Positions 1-7,418 of a DNA stretch of 36,282 nt are shown here, one piece after another. The translations under genes were made by a program, and so were the position numbers. The stretch's first letter is position 1. Every line of letters begins with the position of its first letter. Source of the DNA: Thermoanaerobacterales bacterium (lineage in GTDB: Bacteria; Actinomycetota; Acidimicrobiia; Acidimicrobiales; JACDCH01); NCBI GenBank assembly GCA_017577565.1, contig PKRH01000017.1:1-36282 (forward strand). The letters run 5' to 3'. Under the pieces are notes generated by a model. The model was not told the DNA's origin. It searched no databases and saw nothing but the letters and a program-made list of their open reading frames with translations.

Positions 1-12
1 CCGCTGTGCGCC

Positions 13-1986
13 TCACCCGCCGAGACGCTGCAGCGAGAACATCGCCGCGAGCAGCAGCGCGATCTGTCCGGTCGCCACGGTGAGCACGAGGCGCGTCAGA
101 TCCGACTTCATCGCCGCCATGTCGCTCTTCAGCTCGCCACGCAGCGCGCTGATGTCGCTCTCGAGCTCACCACGGAGCGCCGCCCGATCGCCGCGCAGCT
201 CGCCTGCGAGGAGCGAGCCCAGCACCAGGCCGGCACCGGCCAGCAGCAGCAGCGCGGGCGCCTGGGGCAGCACGAGCCCGACCAGCGCGGTCACCGCGCC
301 GGTGACGACGACGTGCTTCCAGAGGCGGTGGTGGACGACCAGGTCGTCGGCGGCGCCGCCGGGCAGGATCGGCCCCTCCCCCGGCGGCGGGGCCGGGCCG
401 AACGGCGTCACGCCCGACGCCCGGGCCAGCCGGCCGAGCATCCACGGCGCACCCGCGTAGGCCGCCAGCGCTCCCCACCGGCCCTCGGCGAAGGCGTCGT
501 ACGGGAGGGGCAGCGCCGCGTAGGCCACCGCCGCCGCGACCTGGGCCCGCTTCGAGCCGGTCGGCCCCACCAGCCGGTGGGCGCCGACGATGCCGAGCGG
601 CACGAGCCCGACCGTCGCCAGCGTGCGGGCGAGGTCCGGGTGGCCGCCCACCAGCGTGCCGAGCAGGCCGAGCGCGCCGGCGAGCGACGGCGTGGCCCCG
701 TCGGCCCCCAGCCCCACGGTCCGCCAGCCGCCCGCCCAGGCCCGCAGCAGGTCGCCCGGGCCGCCGCCGGGCGGCACCATCTCGCCGACGACCGGCACGG
801 CCCGGGTCAGCAGGTGCCGGCTGCCGAACAGCACGACGGCGGCCAGCGCCGTGGCCACCAGGGCGGTCCCGGGGCTCCAGGCCGCCGGGTCGGTCTCCAT
901 CCGGCCCCGCACCGGCACGGCGGCCACCCGGCGCGACCCGCTGCCGGGGACCGCGCCGGCCCGCCCGTCGCCGCCGACCCGCAGCAGCCGCAGGCGGGGG
1001 CCGACGAGCCCCCGCACCTGGTAGCGCCGGACCTCGCGGTCGCGCACCCGGCGGAACCGGGCGACGTGGCGACGGGCGGCGACGAGGGACGGCAGGCGCC
1101 ACAGGTTCCAGAGCCAGGCGCCGAGCGCGGCCCGGGCCCGGCCCGGCCGGGCGGTGACGAGCGCCCCGACCGCCTCGACGACCGAGAGCAGCAGCGCCTG
1201 GGGCAGCACGGCCGCGAGGGTGGGCAGCCGGTAGCTGGTCAGCAGGACCCGGACGCGGTGGCGGGCGGCGAGGCGGCTGGCGGTGGTGGCGGCCACCCGG
1301 GTGGCGAAGGCCTCGGCGTGGCGGACGCGGGCGCCCGCGGCCACGACCACCCGCCCGCCGGCGACGCGCGTGCGCCAGGCGAGGCTGAGGTCGTCGCCGA
1401 GCATGTCGATGGCCTCGTCGAACCCGCCGATCTCGGCGAAGCGCTCGGCCCGCACGAGCGTGAACCCGCCGGGGACGGCGAACACGTCCCGCAGCCCGTC
1501 GTGCTGGCCCTGGTCGAGCTCCCCCCGCTGGACGTAGGGCAGGGCGACGCCCACCCGGTCGACGGTCACCCCGAACTGGGTGAACCGCCGGGGGTCGTCC
1601 CACTCGACGAGCTTGGGGCCGACGACGTCGGCCTGCCAGCGCTCGGCGGCGGCGACGAGCGCCCGGACCGCGCCCGGCTCGGGCGCGGCGTCGTCGTGGG
1701 CGAACACGTAGAAGGCGGCGCCGGCGACGATGTCGAGGACGACGTTGGCGGCGGCGCCGAAGCCCCGGGCGCCCGGCACCCGGCGGACGGTGGCCTCGGG
1801 CAGGACGGCGTGGACCCGCTCGGTGACGTCGGTGGTGCCGGCGTCGACGACGAGCACGGCGAGGTTCGGGTAGTCCTGGCGCCCGACGGCCCGGAGGACC
1901 TCGTCGAGCCGGTCACCGGGCGCGTCGCACGTCACCAGGACGACGACCACCGGACGTGGTGCGCGCGGCTGCTCCTCGGGTTCCAC
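13..1986 (-). CDS. GT2 glycosyltransferase with membrane region and C-terminal coiled-coil/TM tail
   Basis: This 657-residue protein starts with a GT-A fold of family GT2 (about residues 10-230). A beta-strand-rich opening (VVVVLVTCDAP) is followed by an acidic DD pair in FAHDDAAPEP, the usual nucleotide-sugar/metal site. From about residue 370 to 595 it is hydrophobic, with several membrane segments; the LPLPYDAFAEGRWG stretch resembles the start of large GT-C/AftD-like actinobacterial membrane transferases (from memory, not a search). The last 60 residues are quite different: 11-residue repeats of the type LRGELxSDxxA, then one final membrane helix, as in DUF1640-like coiled-coil proteins. 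It therefore looks like a full-size membrane GT cut short and joined to a coiled-coil anchor. The GTG start is chosen because a TACCGT box lies 9 bases upstream. It probably adds a sugar to a surface glycan; donor and acceptor are unknown. Confidence 0.8.
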   Translation of the reverse strand: MEPEEQPRAPRPVVVVLVTCDAPGDRLDEVLRAVGRQDYPNLAVLVVDAGTTDVTERVHAVLPEATVRRVPGARGFGAAANVVLDIVAGAAFYVFAHDDAAPEPGAVRALVAAAERWQADVVGPKLVEWDDPRRFTQFGVTVDRVGVALPYVQRGELDQGQHDGLRDVFAVPGGFTLVRAERFAEIGGFDEAIDMLGDDLSLAWRTRVAGGRVVVAAGARVRHAEAFATRVAATTASRLAARHRVRVLLTSYRLPTLAAVLPQALLLSVVEAVGALVTARPGRARAALGAWLWNLWRLPSLVAARRHVARFRRVRDREVRRYQVRGLVGPRLRLLRVGGDGRAGAVPGSGSRRVAAVPVRGRMETDPAAWSPGTALVATALAAVVLFGSRHLLTRAVPVVGEMVPPGGGPGDLLRAWAGGWRTVGLGADGATPSLAGALGLLGTLVGGHPDLARTLATVGLVPLGIVGAHRLVGPTGSKRAQVAAAVAYAALPLPYDAFAEGRWGALAAYAGAPWMLGRLARASGVTPFGPAPPPGEGPILPGGAADDLVVHHRLWKHVVVTGAVTALVGLVLPQAPALLLLAGAGLVLGSLLAGELRGDRAALRGELESDISALRGELKSDMAAMKSDLTRLVLTVATGQIALLLAAMFSLQRLGG

Positions 1987-1995
1987 GACGCGCGG

Positions 1996-2001
1996 ACGGT
2001 A
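1996..2001 (-). promoter_or_regulatory. -10 box for the GT2 gene (leaderless type)
   Basis: TACCGT on the minus strand ends 9 bases before the GTG start at 1986. No Shine-Dalgarno sequence is present, so a leaderless mRNA is likely. No -35 element is recognisable. Confidence 0.4.
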
Positions 2002-2051
2002 CCCGAGCGCTCACCGGCGGCCGCGGACCCCCCGACGGCGGCGGGCGCGGG

Positions 2052-2057
2052 TAGTGT
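2052..2057 (+). promoter_or_regulatory. -10 box for the 60-residue protein (leaderless type)
   Basis: TAGTGT ends 9 bases before the ATG at 2067. There is no Shine-Dalgarno sequence between the box and the start. Confidence 0.45.
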
Positions 2058-2066
2058 CGATCCGGC

Positions 2067-2249
2067 ATGTCCGGCATCAAGGTCGACGAGATCGGCACCA
2101 CCCTCGAGAACGCCCTCTACACGGCGGTCGGGCTCGGCATCCTCGCCTTCCAGCACCTGCAGGTGCAGCGCCGGGCCGTCGAACGCCACCTCGGCGCGAC
2201 GGTGCGCCAGGTGGCCGAGGCGCTCGAGCGCAACCTCGCCGACCGCTGA
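2067..2249 (+). CDS. small conserved-looking hypothetical protein
   Basis: This is a 60-residue protein of unknown function. Residues 12-28 (ENALYTAVGLGILAFQH) form a moderately hydrophobic helix. It is followed by a charged amphipathic helix rich in Arg, Glu and Val (about residues 30-58), giving a small helix-turn-helix or helical-hairpin shape. That helical pattern recalls phasin-like or membrane-associated helical proteins, but I do not recognise a named family. The ATG start is supported by a TAGTGT box 9 bases upstream. It is transcribed divergently from the GT2 gene and convergently with the lipoprotein gene, so it is probably a single-gene unit. Coding status rests on start context and amphipathic pattern rather than on a known domain. 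Confidence 0.6.
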   Translation: MSGIKVDEIGTTLENALYTAVGLGILAFQHLQVQRRAVERHLGATVRQVAEALERNLADR

Positions 2250-2266
2250 CCGCGGCCGGCGGTCTG

Positions 2267-2560
2267 TCAGCCGGCGGGCGTGGCGTCGTCGCCGGGCGCG
2301 CCGTCGGTGGGCGCCGTCGTGGTGGCGTCGCCCGACTGCTCGTCGGTCTGGGTCGTCCCGGCGCCCTCCTCGGCGGTGGTCGAGGTCGCCTCGGTGGTGG
2401 TGGTCGTCGACTCGGTGGTCGTCGTCTCGCGCACGCCCGAGGTGGGGATCGTGTCGTCGCCGTCGTCACCGCAGGCCGCGAGGGCCAGGGCGACCAGCGG
2501 CGCGAGGATCACGGCGGCGAGTCGACGTCGACCGGCGGGGGATGCGACGGCTCGGGACAT
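2267..2560 (-). CDS. Thr-rich lipoprotein of unknown function
   Basis: This is a 97-residue exported lipoprotein. Its signal peptide has an arginine-rich n-region (GRRRLAA), a hydrophobic core and the lipobox LAAC with Cys30 as the lipidation site. The mature part is low-complexity, acidic and very rich in Thr, with runs such as TTTTEST and TTTTTEATST, and it ends in TPAG. There is no folded domain, so it may be a surface spacer, possibly O-glycosylated on Thr; that is inference. The ATG at 2560 is chosen over upstream in-frame codons because a TAGCGT box sits 8 bases before it and the signal peptide then has the right length. A similar Thr-rich tail ending in TPAG occurs on the membrane protein at 9372-10148. 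Confidence 0.75.
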   Translation of the reverse strand: MSRAVASPAGRRRLAAVILAPLVALALAACGDDGDDTIPTSGVRETTTTESTTTTTEATSTTAEEGAGTTQTDEQSGDATTTAPTDGAPGDDATPAG

Positions 2561-2568
2561 GGCAGGTG

Positions 2569-2574
2569 ACGCTA
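2569..2574 (-). promoter_or_regulatory. -10 box for the lipoprotein gene (leaderless type)
   Basis: TAGCGT on the minus strand ends 8 bases before the ATG at 2560. Confidence 0.5.
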
Positions 2575-2622
2575 TCCCCGCGCCCCCGCCGGCGCACAAC
2601 CGGCCCGGCCCGGCGCCGGGGG

Positions 2623-2628
2623 TAGCGT
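2623..2628 (+). promoter_or_regulatory. -10 box for the GT4-rmd-gmd-cofDE operon (leaderless type)
   Basis: TAGCGT ends 8 bases before the GTG at 2637. It is the same hexamer at the same spacing as the divergent lipoprotein promoter about 50 bases away. Confidence 0.5.
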
Positions 2629-2636
2629 GACCCGCC

Positions 2637-3776
2637 GTGCTCCGGGTGGCCGTCGACCTCACCTCCCAGCTCACACCCCTCACCGGCGTCGGCGTCATGG
2701 TCGACGAGCTGGTGCGCCGGCTGGCCCGCCGCGACGACCTCGCCCTCACCGGGTTCGCCGTGACCTGGCGGGGCCGGGGCCGGCTCCGCGACGTCGTCCC
2801 GCCGGGCGTCGCCGTCGTCGACCGGCCCATGGCCGCCCGGCCGCTGCACGAGCTGTGGCGGCGGGCCGACCACCCCCGCGTCGACCTGTGGATCGGGCGC
2901 CACGACGTCGTGTGGGGGCCCAACTTCGTCACGCCGCCCACCCGGGCGGCCGAGGTCGTGACCGTCCACGACCTGACCTTCGTCCACTACCCGCAGCTGG
3001 CCAACGAGTTCACGCTGTCCTTCCCCGGGCTCATCCGCCGCGCGCTCCGCCGGGGCGCCTGGGTCCACACGCCCTCGGAGTTCGTCCGGGCCGAGGTGGT
3101 CGAGCACTTCGGGGCGCCGCCCGAGCGGGTGGTCGCGATCCACCACGGCGTGCGCCCGGCGACGGGCGGCGACCCGGCGCGGGGCCGGGCCCTGGCCGGC
3201 GGCGACCGCTACGTGCTCGCCATCGGCACGGTCGAGCCCCGCAAGGACCTGCCCACCCTCGTGCGGGCGGTCGACGCCCTGGCCGCCGACGACCCGGACC
3301 TGCGGCTCGTGCTGGCCGGCGCCGACGGCTGGGGCGCCGAGGCGCTCACCGCGGCCGTCGCCGCCGCGGCCCACGGCGACCGGGTGGTCCGGCTCGGGCG
3401 GGTCGACGAGGCCGACCGCGCCGCGCTGCTCGCCGGCGCCGCCGTGCTCGCCTTCCCGTCGGTGTACGAGGGGTTCGGCCTGCCCGCGGTCGAGGCCATG
3501 GCGGCCGGCGTGCCGGTCGTCGCCACCCGCGCCGGCGCGCTGCCCGAGGTGTGCGGCGACGGCGCCGTGCTCGTCCCGGTGGGCGACGCCGACGCCCTGG
3601 CCGAGGCGCTCGGCCGGGTGCTGGCCGACGACGCGCACCGCGCCGCGCTGGTCGAGCGGGGGCGGCGGGTCGCCGCCCGCTACGACTGGGACGACACCGC
3701 CGACGCGGTGGCCGCGCTCCTGCGACGTGCCGGTTCTCCGGCCGCGGGGCCGACCACCTACGATGACCCGGCGTGA
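2637..3776 (+). CDS. GT4-family glycosyltransferase
   Basis: This 379-residue cytoplasmic or peripheral glycosyltransferase has the GT-B fold of family GT4. The N-terminal domain carries a GVGVMVDEL loop (about residues 17-25) and a VTVHDLTF strand. The C-terminal nucleotide-sugar domain carries the linker motif IGTVEPRKDLPTLVRA and the EGFGLPAVEA element, whose two Glu residues are the family's donor-binding E-x7-E pair. Likely donors are a GDP-sugar or another nucleotide sugar; the GDP-deoxyhexose genes directly downstream make GDP-rhamnose a plausible donor (inference). The stop overlaps the next start by 4 bases (GTGA), so translation is coupled to rmd. The GTG start is placed by the TAGCGT box 8 bases upstream. 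Confidence 0.9.
   Translation: MLRVAVDLTSQLTPLTGVGVMVDELVRRLARRDDLALTGFAVTWRGRGRLRDVVPPGVAVVDRPMAARPLHELWRRADHPRVDLWIGRHDVVWGPNFVTPPTRAAEVVTVHDLTFVHYPQLANEFTLSFPGLIRRALRRGAWVHTPSEFVRAEVVEHFGAPPERVVAIHHGVRPATGGDPARGRALAGGDRYVLAIGTVEPRKDLPTLVRAVDALAADDPDLRLVLAGADGWGAEALTAAVAAAAHGDRVVRLGRVDEADRAALLAGAAVLAFPSVYEGFGLPAVEAMAAGVPVVATRAGALPEVCGDGAVLVPVGDADALAEALGRVLADDAHRAALVERGRRVAARYDWDDTADAVAALLRRAGSPAAGPTTYDDPA
3759..3764 (+). promoter_or_regulatory. possible internal -10 box before rmd
   Basis: TACGAT ends 8 bases before the GTG at 3773 and lies inside the end of the preceding GT4 gene. It matches the window's leaderless pattern and could give a second transcript starting at rmd. Confidence 0.4.
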
Positions 3777-4678
3777 GAGCGCTGGTCACCGGAGCGGGGG
3801 GTTTCGTCGGTGCCCACCTCGTCCGGCACCTGCAGGAGCAGGGCGACGAGGTCGTCCGGCTCGAGCGCCGGGAGGACGGCGTCGACATCACCGACGCCGA
3901 GGCGATCACCGACGCCGTGGTGGCCGCCAAGCCCGAGGCGATCTACCACCTGGCCGGCGCGGCCGACGTCGGCGGCAGCTGGGCCGAGCCCCGGGCCACG
4001 TTCCTGGCCAACGCGCTCGGCACGCTCAACGTCCTCGAGGCCGCCCGGGCCGCCGGCGCCGAGCGCGTGCTCGCCGTGTCGAGCGCCGACGTCTACGGCC
4101 GGGTCAGCGAGGACGAGCTCCCCATCCGCGAGGACCAGCCCCTCCGGCCGGTCTCGCCCTACGCGGCGTCCAAGGTGGCGGCCGACGCGCTCGCCCAGCA
4201 GGCGTGGCTGGGCCACGGGCTGCCGGTCATCCGGGTCCGGGCGTTCAACCACCTGGGCCCCGGGCAGAGCGACCGCTTCGTCGCCCCCTCGCTCGCCGCG
4301 CGCATCGCCCGCAACGAGCGCGACGGCGGCGACGAGGTGCCGATCGGCAACCTCACGCCGCGCCGCGACGTCACCGACGTCCGCGACGTCGTGCGCGCCT
4401 ACCGCCTCCTCATGGAGGTCGGCGAGCCGGGGGCCGTGTACAACATCTGCAGCGGTCACGCCGTGTCCGTCGAGCACATCGCCAAGACGCTCCTGGGGAT
4501 GGCGGCGCGGCCCATGCGCCTCGTCGTCGACCCGTCCCTCCAGCGCCCGGTCGACATCCCCGTGCTGGTGGGCGACAACACCGCCCTCCGGCAGGCGACC
4601 GGGTGGGAGCCCACCATCCCCCTCGAGCAGACGCTGGCCGACGTACTGACAGACTGGCGTGCTCGTCTCGGCTGCTGA
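3773..4678 (+). CDS. rmd: GDP-6-deoxy-D-mannose reductase (RMD-like SDR)
   Basis: This 301-residue extended SDR is predicted to reduce GDP-4-keto-6-deoxy-D-mannose to GDP-D-rhamnose. Visible features are the NAD(P) motif TGAGGFVGAHL near the N-terminus, the catalytic Ser in SSADVYG, the YxxxK pair in SPYAASK, and the substrate-side segment FNHLGPGQSDRFV followed by GNLTPRRDVTDVRD. These are typical of the RMD branch of the GMD/RMD superfamily. The gene for its substrate-making partner, gmd, follows 33 bases downstream. Length fits the family (about 300). A GDP-4-dehydro-talose reductase or a related epimerase cannot be excluded. Its start overlaps the GT4 stop and also has its own -10-like box. 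Confidence 0.8.
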   Translation: MRALVTGAGGFVGAHLVRHLQEQGDEVVRLERREDGVDITDAEAITDAVVAAKPEAIYHLAGAADVGGSWAEPRATFLANALGTLNVLEAARAAGAERVLAVSSADVYGRVSEDELPIREDQPLRPVSPYAASKVAADALAQQAWLGHGLPVIRVRAFNHLGPGQSDRFVAPSLAARIARNERDGGDEVPIGNLTPRRDVTDVRDVVRAYRLLMEVGEPGAVYNICSGHAVSVEHIAKTLLGMAARPMRLVVDPSLQRPVDIPVLVGDNTALRQATGWEPTIPLEQTLADVLTDWRARLGC

Positions 4679-4711
4679 GCAGCCGGCGTGCCGTCGAGAG
4701 GAGACCCGATC

Positions 4712-5701
4712 GTGAGCAAGAGAGCGAAGAGAGCGCTCGTGACAGGCATCACCGGGCAGGACGGCTCGCACCTGGCCGAGCTGCTGCTCGACAAGGGCTA
4801 CGAGGTCCTCGGCATGGTCCGGCGCACCAGCACCGTGAACTGGGAGCGCATCGGCCACCTGCAGGACCGCATCACCTTCGTGCACGGCGACCTGCTGGAC
4901 CAGGTGTCGCTCCTCACGATCCTGCAGGAGTACCAGCCCGACGAGGTCTACAACCTCGCCGCCCAGTCGTTCGTGCCGACGTCGTGGCAGCAGCCGGTGC
5001 TCACGGGCGAGTTCACCGCCCTGGGCGTCACCCGGATGCTCGACGCCATCCGCACGATCAACCCCGAGATCCGCTTCTACCAGGCGTCGTCGAGCGAGAT
5101 GTTCGGCAAGGTGGTCGAGACGCCCCAGCGCGAGACCACGCCGTTCTACCCCCGCTCGCCCTACGGCGTCGCCAAGGTCTACGGCCACTGGATCACGGTC
5201 AACTACCGCGAGTCGTACGACCTGCACGCCACGAGCGGCATCCTCTTCAACCACGAGGGGCCGCGGCGGGGCCTCGAGTTCGTGACCCGCAAGATCTCCC
5301 ACGGCGTGGCCCGCATCAAGCTCGGCCTGGCCAACGAGCTGCGGCTGGGCAACCTGGACGCCAAGCGCGACTGGGGCTACGCCGGCGACTACGTCGAGGC
5401 GATGTGGCTGATGCTGCAGCAGGACTCGCCCGACGACTACGTCGTCGCCACCGGGGAGACCCACTCGGTGCGGGAGTTCTGCGAGCTCGCCTTCGACCGG
5501 GTCGGCCTCGACTGGGAGAAGTACGTCGTGGTGGACGAGCGGTTCTTCCGGCCCGCCGAGGTCGACCTGCTCGTCGGCGACGCCTCGAAGGCGCGCCGGG
5601 TGCTCGGCTGGGAGCCGAAGACCAGCTTCGAGGAGCTGGTCAACCTCATGGTCGACGCCGACCTGGCGCTGCTCGAGGGGAAGCTCCAGGGCATCTCATG
5701 A
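4712..5701 (+). CDS. gmd: GDP-mannose 4,6-dehydratase
   Basis: This 329-residue SDR enzyme converts GDP-D-mannose to GDP-4-keto-6-deoxy-D-mannose, the branch point for GDP-rhamnose and GDP-fucose. The sequence has the family's TGITGQDGSHLAELLL nucleotide-binding motif, RRTSTVN, the catalytic S-x-E motif in SSSEMFG, the YxxxK pair in PRSPYGVAK, ILFNHEGPRRG and the downstream GNLDAKRDWGYAGDYVEAMW motif. All catalytic residues are intact. The GTG at 4712 is chosen because AGGAG (4699-4703) lies 8 bases upstream; an in-frame GTG at 4688 precedes that ribosome site and is rejected. Both rmd (upstream) and the GDP-fucose synthase gene at 13829 could use its product. Confidence 0.95.
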   Translation: MSKRAKRALVTGITGQDGSHLAELLLDKGYEVLGMVRRTSTVNWERIGHLQDRITFVHGDLLDQVSLLTILQEYQPDEVYNLAAQSFVPTSWQQPVLTGEFTALGVTRMLDAIRTINPEIRFYQASSSEMFGKVVETPQRETTPFYPRSPYGVAKVYGHWITVNYRESYDLHATSGILFNHEGPRRGLEFVTRKISHGVARIKLGLANELRLGNLDAKRDWGYAGDYVEAMWLMLQQDSPDDYVVATGETHSVREFCELAFDRVGLDWEKYVVVDERFFRPAEVDLLVGDASKARRVLGWEPKTSFEELVNLMVDADLALLEGKLQGIS

Positions 5702-5714
5702 CCTGGTCGCGGCC

Positions 5715-6659
5715 GTGACCAGCGTCGCCGTCCTGTGCGGCGGGGTCGGCGCGGCGCGCCTGCTCGCCGGGCTGGTGCGGACCGTGCCCCCCGCCGGCGT
5801 CACCGCCGTGGTGAACACCGGCGACGACATGGAGCTCCACGGGCTGGCCATCAGCCCCGACCTCGACACCGTCGTCTACACGGTCGCCGGGGCCGTCGAC
5901 CCCCAGCGGGGCTGGGGCCTGCGCGACGAGACGTGGAACGCCATGGCCGCCCTCGAGCGCTACGGCGGCGCCACCTGGTTCAGCCTCGGTGACCGCGACC
6001 TGGCCACCCACCTCTACCGCACGCAGCGGATGCGGGAGGGGGCGCCGCTGTCGACGGTCACCGGCGAGATCGCCCGGGCCTGGGGCCTCGAGCTGACCGT
6101 GCTGCCGGTGACCGACGACCGGGTGCGCACGATGCTCACGATCGCCCCCGAGGCCGGCGAGGAGGGCGGCCGGGAGATCGGCTTCCAGGACTACTTCGTG
6201 GCCCGCCGCCACGCCGTGCCCGTCAGCCGGGTGCGCTTCGCGGGCGCCGACGAGGCCCGCCCCGCGCCGGGCGTCCTCGAAGCGCTGACCGGCGCCGACG
6301 CCGTCATCATCGCCCCCTCCAACCCGATCGTGTCGATCGGCCCGCTGCTGGCCGTGCCCGGCGTCCGCGAGGCGGTCGCCGGCCGCCGCGAGTCGGTCGT
6401 CGCCATCTCGCCGCTGGTCGGCGGCCGGGCCCTCAAGGGCCCCGCCGACCGGCTGATGCGCGAGCTGGGCCACGAGGACTCGGTCGTCGGCGTGGCCCGC
6501 CTCTACGCCCCGCTGGCGGGCACGCTCGTCATCGACCGGGCCGACGCCGAGCTGGCCGACGAGGTCCGGGCGGCGGGCTTGCGCTGCGTCGTGACCGACA
6601 CGATCATGCGGGGCCCCGCCGAGGCCGCCGCGCTGTGCGGCGTCGCGCTCGGCCTGTAG
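5715..6659 (+). CDS. cofD: 2-phospho-L-lactate/phosphoenolpyruvate transferase (CofD/FbiA)
   Basis: This 314-residue enzyme of coenzyme F420 synthesis transfers the phospho-lactyl or phosphoenolpyruvyl moiety to the deazaflavin FO, giving (dehydro)F420-0. Diagnostic segments are CGGVGAARLLAGL near the N-terminus, the NTGDDMELHGL motif, SPDLDTVVYT, WFSLGDRDLATH and the APSNPIVSIGPLL substrate loop. In actinobacteria this protein is FbiA and is thought to use phosphoenolpyruvate. The GTG start follows the gmd stop by 13 bases with no strong ribosome site, so it is probably translated by coupling. cofE follows immediately, the usual arrangement. Its place at the end of a glycan operon is unusual. 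Confidence 0.95.
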   Translation: MTSVAVLCGGVGAARLLAGLVRTVPPAGVTAVVNTGDDMELHGLAISPDLDTVVYTVAGAVDPQRGWGLRDETWNAMAALERYGGATWFSLGDRDLATHLYRTQRMREGAPLSTVTGEIARAWGLELTVLPVTDDRVRTMLTIAPEAGEEGGREIGFQDYFVARRHAVPVSRVRFAGADEARPAPGVLEALTGADAVIIAPSNPIVSIGPLLAVPGVREAVAGRRESVVAISPLVGGRALKGPADRLMRELGHEDSVVGVARLYAPLAGTLVIDRADAELADEVRAAGLRCVVTDTIMRGPAEAAALCGVALGL

Positions 6660-6673
6660 CGGGAGGACCGGTG

Positions 6674-7378
6674 GTGGCTCGCGGACTCGAGATCGTGCCG
6701 ATCGACGGCGTGGGCGAGGTGCGCCCCGGCGACGACCTGTCCCGGCTGCTCGCCCGGGCCGCCCCCGACATGGCCGACGGCGACGTCGTCGTCGTCACCC
6801 AGAAGGTCGTGTCCAAGGCCGAGGCCCAGCTCGTGCCGCTCGCGCCCGGCGACCCCGACGCCAAGTCCCGGCTCGTCGAGGGCGAGTCCGTGCGCATCCT
6901 CCGCCGCCGCGGCGACCTCACGATCAGCGAGACCCGCCACGGCTTCGTGTGCGCCAACGCCGGCGTCGACCTGTCCAACGTCGAGCGGAGCTGGGCCGCG
7001 CTGCTGCCCGAGGACCCGGACCGGTCGGCCCGGCGGCTCCGGGACGGGCTGCGGGCCCGCCTCGGGGTGACGGTCGCCGTCGTCATCAGCGACACCTTCG
7101 GCCGGCCGTGGCGGCGGGGCGTCACCGACGTCGCCATCGGCTGCGCCGGCATCCGCCCCGTCGTCGACCTGCGGGGCACGAGCGACGCGCTCGGGCAGGA
7201 GCTGACCGCCACCGAGGTGTGCGTCGTCGACGAGATCGCCGCCGCGGCCGAGCTCGTCATGGGCAAGGCCCGGGGCGTCCCCGCCGCCATCGTCCGGGGC
7301 GTCGACCCCGAGTGGCTCGGCCGGGGCGACGTCCGCTCCGAGGTCGTGCGGCCGCCGCACGAGGACCTCTTCCGCTGA
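6674..7378 (+). CDS. cofE: F420-0:gamma-glutamyl ligase, single-domain (CofE)
   Basis: This 234-residue enzyme adds gamma-linked glutamates to F420-0 in the cytoplasm. Family features seen are DVVVVTQKVVSKAE, the ETRHGFVCANAGVDLSNV segment, ISDTFGRPWRRGVTDVAIG and the C-terminal MGKARGVPAAIVRG. It ends where single-domain CofE proteins end. The nitroreductase-like C-terminal domain of mycobacterial FbiB, which reduces dehydro-F420-0, is absent and must be supplied by another gene if phosphoenolpyruvate is the precursor. The GTG at 6674 is chosen because GGGAGGA (6661-6667) lies 6 bases upstream; GTG 6671 is only 3 bases from that site. The gap from cofD is 14 bases. Confidence 0.93.
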   Translation: MARGLEIVPIDGVGEVRPGDDLSRLLARAAPDMADGDVVVVTQKVVSKAEAQLVPLAPGDPDAKSRLVEGESVRILRRRGDLTISETRHGFVCANAGVDLSNVERSWAALLPEDPDRSARRLRDGLRARLGVTVAVVISDTFGRPWRRGVTDVAIGCAGIRPVVDLRGTSDALGQELTATEVCVVDEIAAAAELVMGKARGVPAAIVRGVDPEWLGRGDVRSEVVRPPHEDLFR

Positions 7379-7418
7379 CCGCGGGCCGCCCGGCCGTCCC
7401 GCCCCGGGCCGCGCGCCC

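Noticed and set aside
110..200. Short near-tandem repeat units of about 33 bases, considered as a possible CRISPR or VNTR
   Set aside because: The units encode the 11-residue coiled-coil repeats at the end of the GT2 protein, are imperfect and have no spacers.
313..2625. A 770-codon plus-strand frame opposite the GT2 gene
   Set aside because: It is low-complexity Gly/Pro/Arg/His sequence antisense to a protein with clear GT2 motifs, and it would overlap the small protein gene at 2067 in another frame.
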